From Herbidospora cretacea (GTDB lineage: Bacteria > Actinomycetota > Actinomycetes > Streptosporangiales > Streptosporangiaceae): a DNA stretch of 64,000 bases. The stretch spans positions 420,119-484,118 of the forward strand of contig NZ_BBXG01000008.1 of assembly GCF_001570605.1 (NCBI RefSeq), in the 5' to 3' direction. Under the pieces are notes generated by a model. The model was not told the origin of the DNA. It did not search any database and saw only the letters and a program-made list of their open reading frames with translations. Shown piece by piece: positions 63,572-64,000 of this stretch. How positions within the stretch are numbered: position 1 is the stretch's first letter; the number at the start of each line of letters is the position of its first letter. The translations under genes and the position numbers were made by a program.

Positions 63572-63625
63572 ATGTACTTGGCCGAGATCTTGGTGACACG
63601 TGGCCGCAGGTGATTGATCATGAAG

Positions 63626-63677
63626 AAGACCTCCGGGCGTAGTGGAGTTAGCCGCTTCACCCACGCACGGAGGTCTT
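63626..63677 (+). promoter_or_regulatory. Inverted repeat hiding the transposase ribosome site
   Basis: AAGACCTCCG (63626-63635) pairs perfectly with CGGAGGTCTT (63668-63677). The second arm contains the GGAGG of the transposase (start 63679), so a transcript from outside would fold it away, while one started inside the loop would not. Confidence 0.7.
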
Positions 63678-63678
63678 G

Positions 63679-64000
63679 ATGGGTCACGCTAACGCCCGGC
63701 TGACGTTTCACGGCAGATGCCTGCTGGTTCGCCGTGTCGTGTTCGACGGCCGACCTGTCGCGCACGTGGCCGCCGAACTGGGCGTCTCACGCCAATGCGC
63801 TCACCGATGGGTCCGCCGTTACCACCAGGAAGGCTGGCCCGGCCTGGAAGAACGGCGCAGCGGACCCCGCACCAGCCCCCGCCGCACCCCGCCCGACATC
63901 GAGCAGCGGGTCCTGGTGGCGCGCGCCGAGCTGCGGGCCGGACCCGACCGGCTCGCAGCCGCCACCGGAGTGCCGGCCCGGACCATCACCCGGATCCTGC
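63679..64000 (+). CDS. IS481-family transposase, N-terminal part
   Basis: At least 107 codons from ATG at 63679, cut by the window. The product has an HTH of IS481 style (AHVAAELGVSRQCAHRWVRR then YHQEGWPGLEERRSGPRTSP) and a second helix-turn-helix (RAELRAGPDRLAAATGVPAR). The DDE catalytic part would follow. Five bases separate GGAGG from the ATG. Confidence 0.92.
   Translation, partial: MGHANARLTFHGRCLLVRRVVFDGRPVAHVAAELGVSRQCAHRWVRRYHQEGWPGLEERRSGPRTSPRRTPPDIEQRVLVARAELRAGPDRLAAATGVPARTITRIL

Larger units (their letters stand above)
63573..64000 (+). mobile_element. IS481-family insertion sequence, left end
   Basis: The element probably starts TGTACTTGG at 63573, after TCTAGA, which matches the NCTAGN target duplication known for IS481. 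It carries the transposase start at 63679; the right end and DDE region are outside the window. Confidence 0.75.

Overview
The window is high-GC actinobacterial chromosome. The gene set fits a filamentous actinomycete of the Streptosporangiales type (Streptosporangium, Nonomuraea or Herbidospora relatives): F420/LLM oxidoreductase, actinobacterial GlgA and GlgC, DUF5302, CsoR, GlnII, a DUF3516 helicase, a secreted GH12 cellulase, a phosphopantetheinyl transferase and many exported proteins. The genus is inference. Genes are dense, and convergent neighbours often overlap at their 3' ends.

Layout. 1-6300: 5' part of a probable sensor kinase, a DUF3516 helicase, two exported proteins, a tRNA-dihydrouridine synthase and an ACT-domain protein. 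6369-11331: a four-gene cassette with two different P-loop GTPases, a one-pass membrane protein with a Lys/Pro-rich tail and an unrecognised protein; this is the best candidate for an undescribed system. 11319-18966: two NAD(P)-binding proteins, a PPTase, two PAP2 phosphatases, small exported proteins and an alcohol dehydrogenase. 18956-23528: a copper operon (csoR, copZ, an exported protein, copA) behind twin CsoR-type operators, with a decayed second copper-type P-ATPase beside it. 23504-25955: divergent glgA and glgC.

25942-41205: membrane and lipoproteins, MscS, an orphan TctC-like binding protein, a YtrA-type GntR/ABC exporter operon with a 14-bp palindrome, an aldo/keto reductase, a GH12-Fn3-CBM2 cellulase, a TetR/MFS pair with twin operators, glmS, an amidohydrolase, an M14-type peptidase, and a Gly-Cys-Gly-Val tRNA array ending in a strong terminator. 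41206-48675: simple repeats, a SigJ/ECF41-like sigma factor facing its carboxymuconolactone decarboxylase partner, an LLM oxidoreductase, a membrane-anchored Mrr nuclease, and an HTH-kinase divergent from an exported protein with cysteine-peptidase-like residues.

48676-51796: a translationally coupled operon (enolase-superfamily enzyme, ketopantoate-reductase-like enzyme, FMN alpha-hydroxyacid oxidase) that looks catabolic. 51838-55958: three exported proteins, two of them followed by a conserved out-of-gene peptide-coding block, plus an RCC1/PASTA protein. 56078-61510: a NADAR protein, an orphan KdpD and an APC permease that may be its transport partner. 61659-64000: a VOC protein, glnII, and the left end of an IS481-family element apparently inserted at the CTAG that holds the glnII stop codon.
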